DNA of 64,000 nucleotides, taken from Fibrobacter succinogenes (lineage in GTDB: Bacteria > Fibrobacterota > Fibrobacteria > Fibrobacterales > Fibrobacteraceae). Position 1 is the first letter of the stretch, and every line of letters starts with the position of its first letter. The notes below the pieces were generated by a model. The model saw nothing but the letters and a program-made list of their open reading frames with translations. It made no database searches and was not told the DNA's origin. The DNA lies in the NCBI GenBank assembly GCA_902800815.1, contig CADCGB010000007.1, forward strand, positions 1-64,000, written 5' to 3'. Shown here in pieces: positions 30,998 through 39,589 of this stretch. Position numbers and translations under genes: made by a program.

Positions 30998-32869
30998 TTA
31001 GCCGAGCGCCTTGAGCACATTCGCAAGTCGCTTCACGGAATCCTCGAAGCGGGCACGCTCCCATTCCACAAAGGCCTTGTCCACCGGGTGGGCGCTGTCG
31101 TAGTCGTCGAATATCTCGCGGCCTCGCTGGTTATCCTTGTCGAGTCCGTGGAACACTGACTCGAACCAGCCCTTCTCGAGCATGCGGAATCGCTTCACCA
31201 ACTCGTCGAGCGTCTCGGGGAGCTGCACCGCACGCGCAATCTCGCGGGGCATGTCGGCAGGCAGCAGCTTGCGGAGCTCACGCGGGGTCTGCTTCAATAG
31301 CGTCTCGTCATTCTCGACAAGCGCAATGATGCTGTCGAGCACGTAGCGTTCCAGGTACTCGCCGTATGCCTGCAGGGCATTCTGGCGCACGCGCTCGCGC
31401 ATAAAGTTCTCGCCGAGCCCGTCGATATGCTCGCGAGTATAGACGTCGCGCACCTGCTCCACCTGCAGGCGCATCCACGCATCGTACACGTAGCGCACAA
31501 TGTCGGGGCTGAACAGGCTGCAGAACGCGGCACTCACGACTCCCTTGCCACGCTGGGAATACTTGTAGAAGTTGCGGTCCAGCGCGTAGGCGTTGCGCTT
31601 GTAGTTCCATGCAGGCACAATCTCGTTCAGGCGGGCAGGCACGCCCATCAGCTGCGGGTCACCCGGACGGATGAGCGAGAACGGGAACTTGAGCCTCTGC
31701 GGGAGCGTCGTTATGCCGCTCGCGATAATCGTGAACGGCGACTCGCGGAAGTTCGCGGGGAACTTGACGTTCACGCCAAGCCCGAAGAACATCCCGCGAC
31801 CGGGCATCACTTCCTGGTCGGGCATGCGGCCCGTGTGGTTGCTCCCGACGTTCGCGCCATAGCCCAGGTTGCCACAGCCCTCGGGCCAGAGCGCCGCAAT
31901 CAATAGCGAGTGGTGGTGCATCTGCGTCATGGGGCCCATGTACGAGCTATTCACCTCGCCCTCCTCCACATGGCAGCACGGCGCCAGTATGGAGGACTTC
32001 ACAATAGCCTTGCTTCCGACCTTCACGCGGGACATCAGCACGCTGCCCTGCACCTCGGCGCCGGTATGCACCTTCACGCCCATCTGCAGGTTCGAATTCT
32101 CGATAATCACGGAATCGTACACGTGCGTCGATTCCTCGAGCGAACTCAGAATCACCGTATTGCGGATCTTGGATGCGCCCTCAATACGGGCATGCGCACC
32201 GATCCAACTGTTGCGGACAATGTTCGTGTTGCTCACCACGGCACCCTTGCCCACCACTCCAAACGGGAGCGCCGTCTCGGTGCGGAACTGCTGCAACTGC
32301 TCGTCGAAGGATGCCTCCACCTCGGGTTCGGCCTTGTGGAAAAGCTGCACGTCGACAAGGTCGGGGGTAATATCCGGGAACACGCGCACGGAACGCCCGC
32401 CCATCTCGTTACCCACGGTAATGGAGGAACCGATCATGTAGTTGATCTTGCCGCTGCTCACCATCGAGCCCACGTTATGCAGCACGGCACTGCTACGTAC
32501 AAAAACATTGGAAAGCATCGCCACCTTGTACACGAGTGCGTTCCCGATAATGCAGTTGCTCACCAGGCTATCGTACACGCCCGTCGGGAACGATACGTCA
32601 CCCGGCAAAAGAAGCGTCCCGTAGAACGCGGCGAGCTTCACGTCGCCCATGAACACGGAATTGTGGACGCGGTCAGCCACGAAATTCGCCTCGACCTGGA
32701 CGCGGGACCAGTCCTCGCAACGGTTACCGTTCTTCTCGAGGGAGGCAATTTCTTCGGGGACAAGCGCACGGAACTTTCCGCCAGACGCCTTCGCATCCTT
32801 GACACCCTCGGCCAGGGTCGCCAAAACACTGTTCTTCAGTACTTTTTTCAATTTAAGCAGTCGCTGCAT
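30998..32869 (-). CDS. Left-handed beta-helix protein (DUF4954-like)
   Basis: The protein (623 aa) has a long hexapeptide-repeat region (about 75-420) with motifs such as VSNTNIVRNSWIGAHARIEG, a sign of a left-handed beta-helix as in sugar-nucleotide acyl- and nucleotidyltransferases, and a helical C-terminal third. Its layout fits DUF4954, common in Bacteroidota and spirochaetes. Activity is unknown. The start at 32869 is chosen because TATTTT lies 6 nt upstream; a longer frame would run into the divergent promoter. Confidence 0.7.
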   Translation of the reverse strand: MQRLLKLKKVLKNSVLATLAEGVKDAKASGGKFRALVPEEIASLEKNGNRCEDWSRVQVEANFVADRVHNSVFMGDVKLAAFYGTLLLPGDVSFPTGVYDSLVSNCIIGNALVYKVAMLSNVFVRSSAVLHNVGSMVSSGKINYMIGSSITVGNEMGGRSVRVFPDITPDLVDVQLFHKAEPEVEASFDEQLQQFRTETALPFGVVGKGAVVSNTNIVRNSWIGAHARIEGASKIRNTVILSSLEESTHVYDSVIIENSNLQMGVKVHTGAEVQGSVLMSRVKVGSKAIVKSSILAPCCHVEEGEVNSSYMGPMTQMHHHSLLIAALWPEGCGNLGYGANVGSNHTGRMPDQEVMPGRGMFFGLGVNVKFPANFRESPFTIIASGITTLPQRLKFPFSLIRPGDPQLMGVPARLNEIVPAWNYKRNAYALDRNFYKYSQRGKGVVSAAFCSLFSPDIVRYVYDAWMRLQVEQVRDVYTREHIDGLGENFMRERVRQNALQAYGEYLERYVLDSIIALVENDETLLKQTPRELRKLLPADMPREIARAVQLPETLDELVKRFRMLEKGWFESVFHGLDKDNQRGREIFDDYDSAHPVDKAFVEWERARFEDSVKRLANVLKALG

Positions 32870-32899
32870 ACCCAAAAAATAGACTAATTTTGTCGGGAG
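32870..32899. promoter_or_regulatory. Compact divergent promoter region
   Basis: In 30 bp between two divergent start codons lie a minus-strand TATTTT (32876-32881) 6 nt before one ATG and a plus-strand TAATTTTG (32885-32892) close to the other. Each promoter's -35 region must lie inside the opposing gene. Confidence 0.4.
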
Positions 32900-33406
32900 A
32901 TGAAGCAAGAACTCTTCAAATTGATTAGAAAGCACCACTTTAACATTTCCATCTACACGGCGGAAATCTTCGAGAGGCGGTGCCAGGAAGAAATTATCCG
33001 TAGCGACGAGGACCAGAGTTCCTTCGTCTACCTGGAATTCGATTTCGACGAAATCAAGAAAGTCGCGCAGAGCGACGAAGATTCGCTCAGATTCTTGGAG
33101 GTGATGCTCACCGCCCTCAACAGGAACAACCGCGGCAGCGACATCCTCGGGTTCCTCGAGAACGACTCGGGTCTAGGCATGCTGCTCCTCGATTCCAAGA
33201 TTGAAGGCTGGATCCGCGTACGCGGCCGCATACTGCAGTGCGCAAACAGCGAAGGCTTCCCCAACGCAGGGAACATCATCGCATCTGTCGTCAAGCCCAT
33301 CGTCTACCCGACATGCATCGCCGACGCGCAAGACCTGAAGGCGATCGAGGCCGTATCGCAGGAACTCGCGACACCGGTCGAGAGCACGGAATCCGCACCC
33401 GCGTAA
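32900..33406 (+). CDS. Conserved-looking protein of unknown function (168 aa)
   Basis: I do not recognise a family. The protein starts MKQELFKLIRKHHFNISIYT and has an acidic, alpha/beta-looking body with FVYLEFDFDEIKK and a Gly-containing FLENDSGLGMLLLD; there is a faint resemblance to nucleotide-cyclase-type folds that I cannot support further. It ends 1 nt before a glycosyltransferase start, so the two are coupled. Confidence 0.6.
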   Translation: MKQELFKLIRKHHFNISIYTAEIFERRCQEEIIRSDEDQSSFVYLEFDFDEIKKVAQSDEDSLRFLEVMLTALNRNNRGSDILGFLENDSGLGMLLLDSKIEGWIRVRGRILQCANSEGFPNAGNIIASVVKPIVYPTCIADAQDLKAIEAVSQELATPVESTESAPA

Positions 33407-33407
33407 C

Positions 33408-34610
33408 ATGAAAGTCCTCGTCATAGGCTCCGTCTACCCCAGGTTCCACGAAGACGCAGAAGTCCCGTGGCTAAGGACGTCTGTCGCACACCTGAAGCAG
33501 GCAGGAGTCGAGATACAGGTACTCGCGCCCGCATACAAGGGCCTGAAGAGCCACGAGATCGACGGCGTGAAGGTAAACCGCTTCCGCTACGCACCCGCAG
33601 GCTGGGAGTTCCTCACGCACGAGGAAGGCGCCCCCAGCAAGATGGCAAGCAAGCCCTGGCTGCAACTGCTCGCCATACCCTACATCATCAGCGGGTTCTT
33701 CAAGTGCATCAAGATATGCCGCAAGTTCAGGCCCGACGTGATTCACGCCCACTGGCCGTTCCCGCACGCCTACATCGCGCTCGGCGCCGCGAAACTTTTC
33801 CACATCCCGCTGGTACTCAACTTCCACGGTGCAGAGCTTTTACTCATCCGCAAGAAGAAGTGGGTGAAGCCGCTCCTGAAGTTCGCCATCGGGCAGGCGC
33901 AGGCCGTGTTCGCGAACTCGAGTTTTACCGCCGGCAAGATCAAGGCGCTCCGGAACGTGGACGTAGAATGGAGCCCGTACGGAACGACGCTTGAATCGGG
34001 CAACGCATCGGGAGATGAAATTGCGCCGCACCCGATAAACGGCAAGTTCAAGATTCTCTTCGTAGGCCGCCACATCGAGCGCAAGGGAATATGCTACCTC
34101 ATCGAGGCAGCGAAGTACCTGCCTCGCGACCAGTTCGAAATCCGCATCGTCGGCGTCGGCGACCTTACAGATAAACTAAAAACACAGGCCACAGAAGTCT
34201 CCACGACATCGGACGCTGCCGAAATCATCTTCACCGGAAAACTCTCTCCCGAAGAACTGGCGAACGAGTACAAGACGGCCAACGTGTTCACGCTCCCTGC
34301 CATCGTCGACAGCAAGGGCGATACCGAAGGCCTCGGCGTCGTACTCATCGAGGCGATGGAACTCGGGCTCCCCGTAGTCGCAAGCAACGTGGGCGGCATC
34401 CCTGACGTGGTCGTAGATGGCGTCTCGGGTATACTCGTCCCCGAAAAGGACCCGCAGGCACTCGCAAACGCCTACAAGCGCCTCGCCGCAGACCCCGAAC
34501 TGCTAAAGCAGCTGCTCACCGGTGCGCAAAAGCGCATCGCCGAATGCTTTACCTGGGGCAAGATTGTCGAGCGTCAAATCGCGGTATACGAAAAAATCAA
34601 GAACCCGTAA
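33408..34610 (+). CDS. GT4-family glycosyltransferase
   Basis: The protein (400 aa) has a GT-B fold: N-terminal VIGSVYPRFHEDAEVPWLR, the IHAHWPFPHAY segment, FHGAELL, then the C-terminal nucleotide-sugar site with FVGRHIERKG and EGLGVVLIEAMELGLPVVAS, including the E-x7-E motif. GT4 enzymes add sugars with retention to lipids, polysaccharides or proteins. The acceptor is unknown. Confidence 0.9.
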   Translation: MKVLVIGSVYPRFHEDAEVPWLRTSVAHLKQAGVEIQVLAPAYKGLKSHEIDGVKVNRFRYAPAGWEFLTHEEGAPSKMASKPWLQLLAIPYIISGFFKCIKICRKFRPDVIHAHWPFPHAYIALGAAKLFHIPLVLNFHGAELLLIRKKKWVKPLLKFAIGQAQAVFANSSFTAGKIKALRNVDVEWSPYGTTLESGNASGDEIAPHPINGKFKILFVGRHIERKGICYLIEAAKYLPRDQFEIRIVGVGDLTDKLKTQATEVSTTSDAAEIIFTGKLSPEELANEYKTANVFTLPAIVDSKGDTEGLGVVLIEAMELGLPVVASNVGGIPDVVVDGVSGILVPEKDPQALANAYKRLAADPELLKQLLTGAQKRIAECFTWGKIVERQIAVYEKIKNP

Positions 34611-34620
34611 AGGGTAGCGA

Positions 34621-35595
34621 CTAATAGTTTATGGCAATGTAGAGGCTGCCCGCGCCGAAGCGGCGGTCAAAGCTCTCGAAGCCATCCCACAGGGCATCCC
34701 ATGCGGCACCGAGTTCCAGCTGCATGGCGGAATTGCGGAAGAACACGACACCCGCCTCGACACCACCAGCAATGCCGATAGCGAAGTACTCGCTAAACTC
34801 GGCATAATGGTTGTCGAACTGCCCGCCAAGACCGATTCCGGCACCAAAGTACGGCGAAACGGCACCCGACTGGATGTAGTAGCGGCCACCGATAAGGAAC
34901 GTCTCGTGAATCTGCCAGCCCTTGCCGAACACCATGTCCATGTTGTTCAACAAGGTAATGGCAGCATGGTTAGACACCTCGAAAATCCTTGCGTAATGGA
35001 ATACGAACGAGGTTGACCAGTCACGGTCCACGTCCTTGTCATCCTTGTTCGTAGTATCGCGTGAATAGTCGTAGTTGTGCCACAGGGCGACACCCAGGCC
35101 AAAGCCGTTGTAGTTACGCGTGGGGCGCTTCTCTAGCGGCTTTTCTTCGGCGGGCTTTTCCTCGACCTCGACAGTAATCACAGATGTGTTCACCGGAAGC
35201 GGCTCGGACTTCTGCGCATTCTCTGCAGGAGCCTGGTCGACAAGGTTATCCTGGTGCCCCAGGAGTGCTTCCACGGTCGCCTTCTCGATAGCCACATCGA
35301 GGTCATCTACACCGATGGACTTCTGCTTGCTCGATATTACGACCGCACCGCCCTTGAGCTGCTCGCAGACTACCAGGAGGTGGCCGCCCATGCTCATGAT
35401 GCTCGTGCGGAGCTGGATTTCGGAAGCATCCTCGACAGGCGTATTACCCGACTTGCTCACCGCGGCGCGAAGCAGCGACTTGACTATCGTCGGGGCGTCA
35501 GCCGAAAAGTCGGCACCCGTCGGTTCGAGAATCTGTACGTTGGCGGCGAAAGAGGTCACCGCCAGGGAGAAAAGGACCGCTATAAACTTTTTCAT
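34621..35595 (-). CDS. Predicted outer-membrane barrel protein, paralogue of 41790-42896
   Basis: The protein (324 aa) has a signal peptide (MKKFIAVLFSLAVTSFA), a ~120-residue periplasmic domain, a Glu/Pro linker and a beta-barrel domain. Its last ~50 residues (AGGVEAGVVFF to the final YIAINY) resemble the end of the protein at 41790-42896. The N-terminal region recalls proteins that bind small ligands in the periplasm, but I cannot name it. The start is set by TATCTT 7 nt upstream and the signal peptide. Confidence 0.65.
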   Translation of the reverse strand: MKKFIAVLFSLAVTSFAANVQILEPTGADFSADAPTIVKSLLRAAVSKSGNTPVEDASEIQLRTSIMSMGGHLLVVCEQLKGGAVVISSKQKSIGVDDLDVAIEKATVEALLGHQDNLVDQAPAENAQKSEPLPVNTSVITVEVEEKPAEEKPLEKRPTRNYNGFGLGVALWHNYDYSRDTTNKDDKDVDRDWSTSFVFHYARIFEVSNHAAITLLNNMDMVFGKGWQIHETFLIGGRYYIQSGAVSPYFGAGIGLGGQFDNHYAEFSEYFAIGIAGGVEAGVVFFRNSAMQLELGAAWDALWDGFESFDRRFGAGSLYIAINY

Positions 35596-35677
35596 ATTCA
35601 TAAAGATATAAAAAAGCACTGGAAGGGGGCGAACAGAGCATACAACTTTCTATTTTTTGACTAGAATTAACTAGGAA

Positions 35678-35692
35678 CTGTGCCGCGGGCAC
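35678..35692 (+). other. Small hairpin just before murJ
   Basis: TGTGCC and GGCACA pair around GCG, ending 8 nt before the ATG at 35701. It could affect translation. Confidence 0.3.
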
Positions 35693-35700
35693 AACAATCT

Positions 35701-37293
35701 ATGAATAAAGCCGCCATAATCGTCGCCGTATCCATGCTCCTGAGCCGCGTTCTCGGGATTTTCCGCGAAATGCTCCTGGCCCATGCCGCGGGCGTATCGC
35801 TCGAAAAGAACGCGCTCGACCTCGCCTTCATGATTCCGGACATCCTCAACCATGTGGTGAGTACGGGCTTCCTCTCGATTATCTTCATCCCGATTTTCAC
35901 GGGCTACAAGGTCGCGGGTGACGAGAAAGGCGGCTGGAAGTTCTTCAGCAACGTGCTGAATACCTTCGGTATCGCGCTTTTGATTCTGGTGGTTCCCGCG
36001 TTCATATGGATGCAGGAACTTCTGCAGTTGCTGACCGTAGACGGAGCCACGCCGGAACTTATCGAGCGCGCAACGTACTATGGCCGCATCATCTTGCCGG
36101 GGCAGGTGTTCATCTTCGTGGGCAGCATCCTCGTTGCCGTGCAGCACACCCGCAAGCAGTTCCTTATCCCCTCGCTCACGGGCCTCATCTACAACGTGGC
36201 GATCGTGGGCGGTGGCGCACTCGGGCTCGCGCTCGGTAAGTACACCGGCACGGACTACGGCCTGGAAGGTTTCGCCTGGGGCGTGCCGGTGGGCGCCTTC
36301 ATCGGGTTCTTCGCGCTCCAGATTCTCGGCGCCCGGCGTGGCGGCGTGCATTACGAGTTTATCGTACAGCCCAAGCATCCCGATATCGTGCGCTACTTCA
36401 GGATGATGCTCCCGATGTCGTTGGGCGTGGGTTCCATGTTCGGGCTGGAATTTATTATCCGTAGCTTCGGCGCGAACTTCGGCACGGGAGGCATCTCTAG
36501 CCTCAACTACGCCTACCGCGTGATGTACACGCTGGTGGCGGTCTTCGGGTTCTCCGTAAGCGTCACGAGTTACCCCGACATGGCGCGCCTCGTGAAGGAG
36601 GGCGACTTCGGGCAACTCAACCGCAAAATCTGGAAGAGCCTCTCGCGCATGTTCTGCATATTGATTCCCGCCGTGGTCGCCGTATGGGCATTGAGTTTCC
36701 CCGCCGTGCGCATCCTCTTTGAGCGCGGCGCCTTCCAGCGCGAAACTACCGAGGCGATTTCCGAAATCCTCCGCTGGTACCTGCCCGTAAGCCTCGGACT
36801 CTGCCTGCAGGCGGTGCTCGTGCGCAGTTTCTATGCCTGCGAGCGTATGTGGGTGCCTACCCTGCTTAATACCGGAATCTTCGCGGCAACGATTCCCGCA
36901 TACATTTTGCTTGGCGCCCCAGAAGCGGGGCTCGGCATCAAGAGCGTGCCCATTGTCGGCGCTACGGGTGCCATACTGCAGGTCATCTCGATGATCTTCA
37001 TGTGGGCCAAGAAGAACGGCACCGACGGCATGAAGGACGCCCTCCTCAACATGCTCCGCGCACTTGTCGCCTTCGGTATCATGATTGCGGCCGCCATCGG
37101 GCTCGACCATGTCTCGGGTGAGTTTGTACGTAATACAAACCTCATCGTCCTCGTCATATACGCCTGTGCAGCGGGCATCGGGCTCTTCACGCTCACGCTC
37201 ATCGTGCAGCGCTACCTGGGCAGCAAGGATGCGAAGGACATCCTGAACGAACTCCTCGGCAAGGTGCTCCGCAAGCTGCACCTCGCTAGGTAA
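35701..37293 (+). CDS. murJ: Lipid II flippase MurJ
   Basis: The protein (530 aa) has about 14 membrane helices with the MurJ/MviN start (AAIIVAVSMLLSRVLGIFRE) and conserved charged residues in the first helices. MurJ moves lipid-linked peptidoglycan precursor across the inner membrane. The ATG at 35701 fits the usual start. No strong Shine-Dalgarno is seen. nadA follows after 28 nt with its own -10 box. Confidence 0.93.
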   Translation: MNKAAIIVAVSMLLSRVLGIFREMLLAHAAGVSLEKNALDLAFMIPDILNHVVSTGFLSIIFIPIFTGYKVAGDEKGGWKFFSNVLNTFGIALLILVVPAFIWMQELLQLLTVDGATPELIERATYYGRIILPGQVFIFVGSILVAVQHTRKQFLIPSLTGLIYNVAIVGGGALGLALGKYTGTDYGLEGFAWGVPVGAFIGFFALQILGARRGGVHYEFIVQPKHPDIVRYFRMMLPMSLGVGSMFGLEFIIRSFGANFGTGGISSLNYAYRVMYTLVAVFGFSVSVTSYPDMARLVKEGDFGQLNRKIWKSLSRMFCILIPAVVAVWALSFPAVRILFERGAFQRETTEAISEILRWYLPVSLGLCLQAVLVRSFYACERMWVPTLLNTGIFAATIPAYILLGAPEAGLGIKSVPIVGATGAILQVISMIFMWAKKNGTDGMKDALLNMLRALVAFGIMIAAAIGLDHVSGEFVRNTNLIVLVIYACAAGIGLFTLTLIVQRYLGSKDAKDILNELLGKVLRKLHLAR

Positions 37294-37309
37294 TTCCCCA
37301 CCATTTTTC

Positions 37310-37321
37310 TATATTTTAGGC
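37310..37321 (+). promoter_or_regulatory. -10 box directly before nadA
   Basis: TATATT (37310-37315) is 6 nt before the ATG, with no ribosome site; the transcript is predicted to be leaderless. Confidence 0.45.
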
Positions 37322-38338
37322 ATGACCGCAGACGAACTTTTCAACAGACTGAACAAGATCCAGCCGGGCGCCGTGCTCTGCCACTACACCCGTGAAAAAG
37401 TCGAACAGATGCTCCCGCTGATCAACGAAATCAACGAGCGCAAGAAGGACCAGGATACCGTCATCCTCGCCCACAGCTACTGCGCACCCGAAATCGTGCT
37501 CGGCGTCGCCGACTACACGGGCGACAGCTACAAGCTGAGCGAAGACGCCACGAAGGTCCCGCAAAACACCATCCTGTTCTCTGCAGTCCGCTTCATGGGC
37601 GAGACGGCCAAGATCCTGAGCCCGCAAAAGGACGTGCTCATCCCCGGTACGCTCACCGGCTGCAGCCTCGCCGACTCCATTACCGGCAAGGACGTGATGG
37701 CGCTCCGCGAAAAGTACCCGGACCACGCGTTCATCTGCTACATCAACACCACCGCCGACGTGAAGGCGGCCTGCGACGTGTGCGTCACGAGCGGCAACGT
37801 GATGAAGATCGTGGAAGCCTACCCCAACGACAAGATTTGCTTCGTTCCGGACAAACTAATGGGTCAGAACATCATCACCGAGATGAAGAGCCGCGGCGTC
37901 AACAAGGACATCGTGCTCTACACCGGCAGCTGCTACGTACACGAGACATACGATGCCGAACTCATCCAGTTCTTCCGCAGCCAGAACCCGGGACTCAAGG
38001 TGGTGAGCCACCCCGAATGCAATCCGTCCGCGGCGTTCTACAGCGACTTCGTGGGCAGTACCGGCCAGATGGTCAAGTACATCGACGGCCTGCCGCCCAA
38101 GAGCAAAGTGCTGCTCCTTACGGAATGCGGGCTCAACGCACGCATGCACTACGAGCACCCCGACATGGAATTCATCGGTAGCTGCAGCATGTGCAAGTAC
38201 ATGAAGAGCAACTCACTCGAGAACATCCTCGAGACGCTCCGCCACCCCGAAAAGGCGAACCGTGTGGAACTCGACGAAGACACGCGCGTGAAGGCGAAGA
38301 AATGCATCGACGCGATGTTCCACTACGCGAACCTCTAG
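37322..38338 (+). CDS. nadA: Quinolinate synthase A
   Basis: The protein (338 aa) has the NadA motifs VILAHSYCAPEI, FMGETAKILSP, GCSLADSI and the cluster cysteines in TGCSLAD, TECGLN and GSCSMCKYMK. NadA condenses iminoaspartate with dihydroxyacetone phosphate to quinolinate in NAD synthesis, using a [4Fe-4S] cluster. nadB and nadC are not in the window. Confidence 0.96.
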   Translation: MTADELFNRLNKIQPGAVLCHYTREKVEQMLPLINEINERKKDQDTVILAHSYCAPEIVLGVADYTGDSYKLSEDATKVPQNTILFSAVRFMGETAKILSPQKDVLIPGTLTGCSLADSITGKDVMALREKYPDHAFICYINTTADVKAACDVCVTSGNVMKIVEAYPNDKICFVPDKLMGQNIITEMKSRGVNKDIVLYTGSCYVHETYDAELIQFFRSQNPGLKVVSHPECNPSAAFYSDFVGSTGQMVKYIDGLPPKSKVLLLTECGLNARMHYEHPDMEFIGSCSMCKYMKSNSLENILETLRHPEKANRVELDEDTRVKAKKCIDAMFHYANL

Positions 38339-38375
38339 CGCACAACTACATAGCAACAAACAAGCAGGCACGCGC

Positions 38376-39467
38376 ATGGCAAAGAAGGTAGCAGTCGGAC
38401 TTTCCGGCGGAGTGGATTCCGCCCTCGCCGCTTTCCTACTAAAGCAGCAGGGTTACGAGGTCATCGGCATGACGATGGCCACGTGGGACGGCTCCATCAA
38501 CATGCCGCACGTGGAAGGCCGCGAGGGCTGCTTCGGCCCTGGCGAGGACGCGAGCATCGCCGAGGCGAAGACGGTCGCCGACCGGCTCGGTATCCCGCAC
38601 CACGTGGTACGCATCTCCGAAGACTACAAGCGCGAGGTTCTAGACTACTTCCGCGCCGAATACCGCGCCGGGCGTACGCCGAACCCCTGCGTGCGCTGTA
38701 ACCAGTTTATCAAGTTCGGCGCCCTCCAAAGGGCGGCCCGCCGCATGGGGATTGACTTTGACTACTTCGCGACGGGCCACTACGCCCGCCTGGAATTCAA
38801 GAACCCCGATGTTCCCTTCCTGTACGCGGCGCTCGACCACGGCAAGGACCAGACGTATTTTCTCTCGCGCCTCACCGCAGAGCAGCTCTCGACGGTACTT
38901 TTCCCGCTGGGCGGCATGACGAAGGTCGAGGTGAAGGAACTCGCCAAGCAAATCGGCTGGGTGGATTTTGCCACCAAGAACGAGAGCATGGACTTCCTCG
39001 AGTGCGGGGACTATTCCGTACTTTTCGACGAATCCGACAACGTCCCGGGCGACTTCGTGGACCTGCAGGGCAAGGTACTCGGCCAGCACAGGGGAATCAT
39101 CCACTACACCATCGGGCAACGCAAGGGCCTCAACATTGGCGGGCAGCCCGAGCCGTTGTTCGTGGTGGCGATAGACGTGAAGAAGAACCAGGTGGTTCTC
39201 GGGCCCCGCAGCACACTGAGCTGCACCGAAGTCGCAGGCACGGAACTCAACCTGATGGTATCGGAATCCTCCCCGCTCCTGCAGGGCGAACTGACGGCGC
39301 ACATCAGGCTCGGCCACAGGGGCGCCGTCGCGCGGATTGTCGCGCTCGACACTGCCGCCGGTACAATCCGCGTGCGGTTCGACGAACCGCAGTTCGCCTC
39401 CGCACCCGGCCAGATCCTCGTGCTCTACGCCGACTCGGGTGTGGTCGCCTCCGCCATCATCGCCTAG
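38376..39467 (+). CDS. mnmA: tRNA 2-thiouridylase MnmA
   Basis: The protein (363 aa) has the PP-loop SGGVDSALAA near the start, NPCVRCN with the catalytic/cluster Cys pair, TGHYAR, and the C-terminal beta domains (GQRKGLNIGG). MnmA makes 2-thiouridine at position 34 of Glu, Gln and Lys tRNAs. The usual DICFI Cys segment reads MDFLECGDY here, so the third Cys is shifted by two residues. The gene follows nadA after 37 nt. Confidence 0.93.
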   Translation: MAKKVAVGLSGGVDSALAAFLLKQQGYEVIGMTMATWDGSINMPHVEGREGCFGPGEDASIAEAKTVADRLGIPHHVVRISEDYKREVLDYFRAEYRAGRTPNPCVRCNQFIKFGALQRAARRMGIDFDYFATGHYARLEFKNPDVPFLYAALDHGKDQTYFLSRLTAEQLSTVLFPLGGMTKVEVKELAKQIGWVDFATKNESMDFLECGDYSVLFDESDNVPGDFVDLQGKVLGQHRGIIHYTIGQRKGLNIGGQPEPLFVVAIDVKKNQVVLGPRSTLSCTEVAGTELNLMVSESSPLLQGELTAHIRLGHRGAVARIVALDTAAGTIRVRFDEPQFASAPGQILVLYADSGVVASAIIA

Positions 39468-39589
39468 GCCGCCCGCGACCCACCCGCACAATTCGCCCTC
39501 TTTTCTAAAAAATTACGTGCCGTAGGCCAAAAATCATAATAGATTTTGTATGTAGATTTTCCCGGACCTAGGTTCCCGAGGTGTATTCG

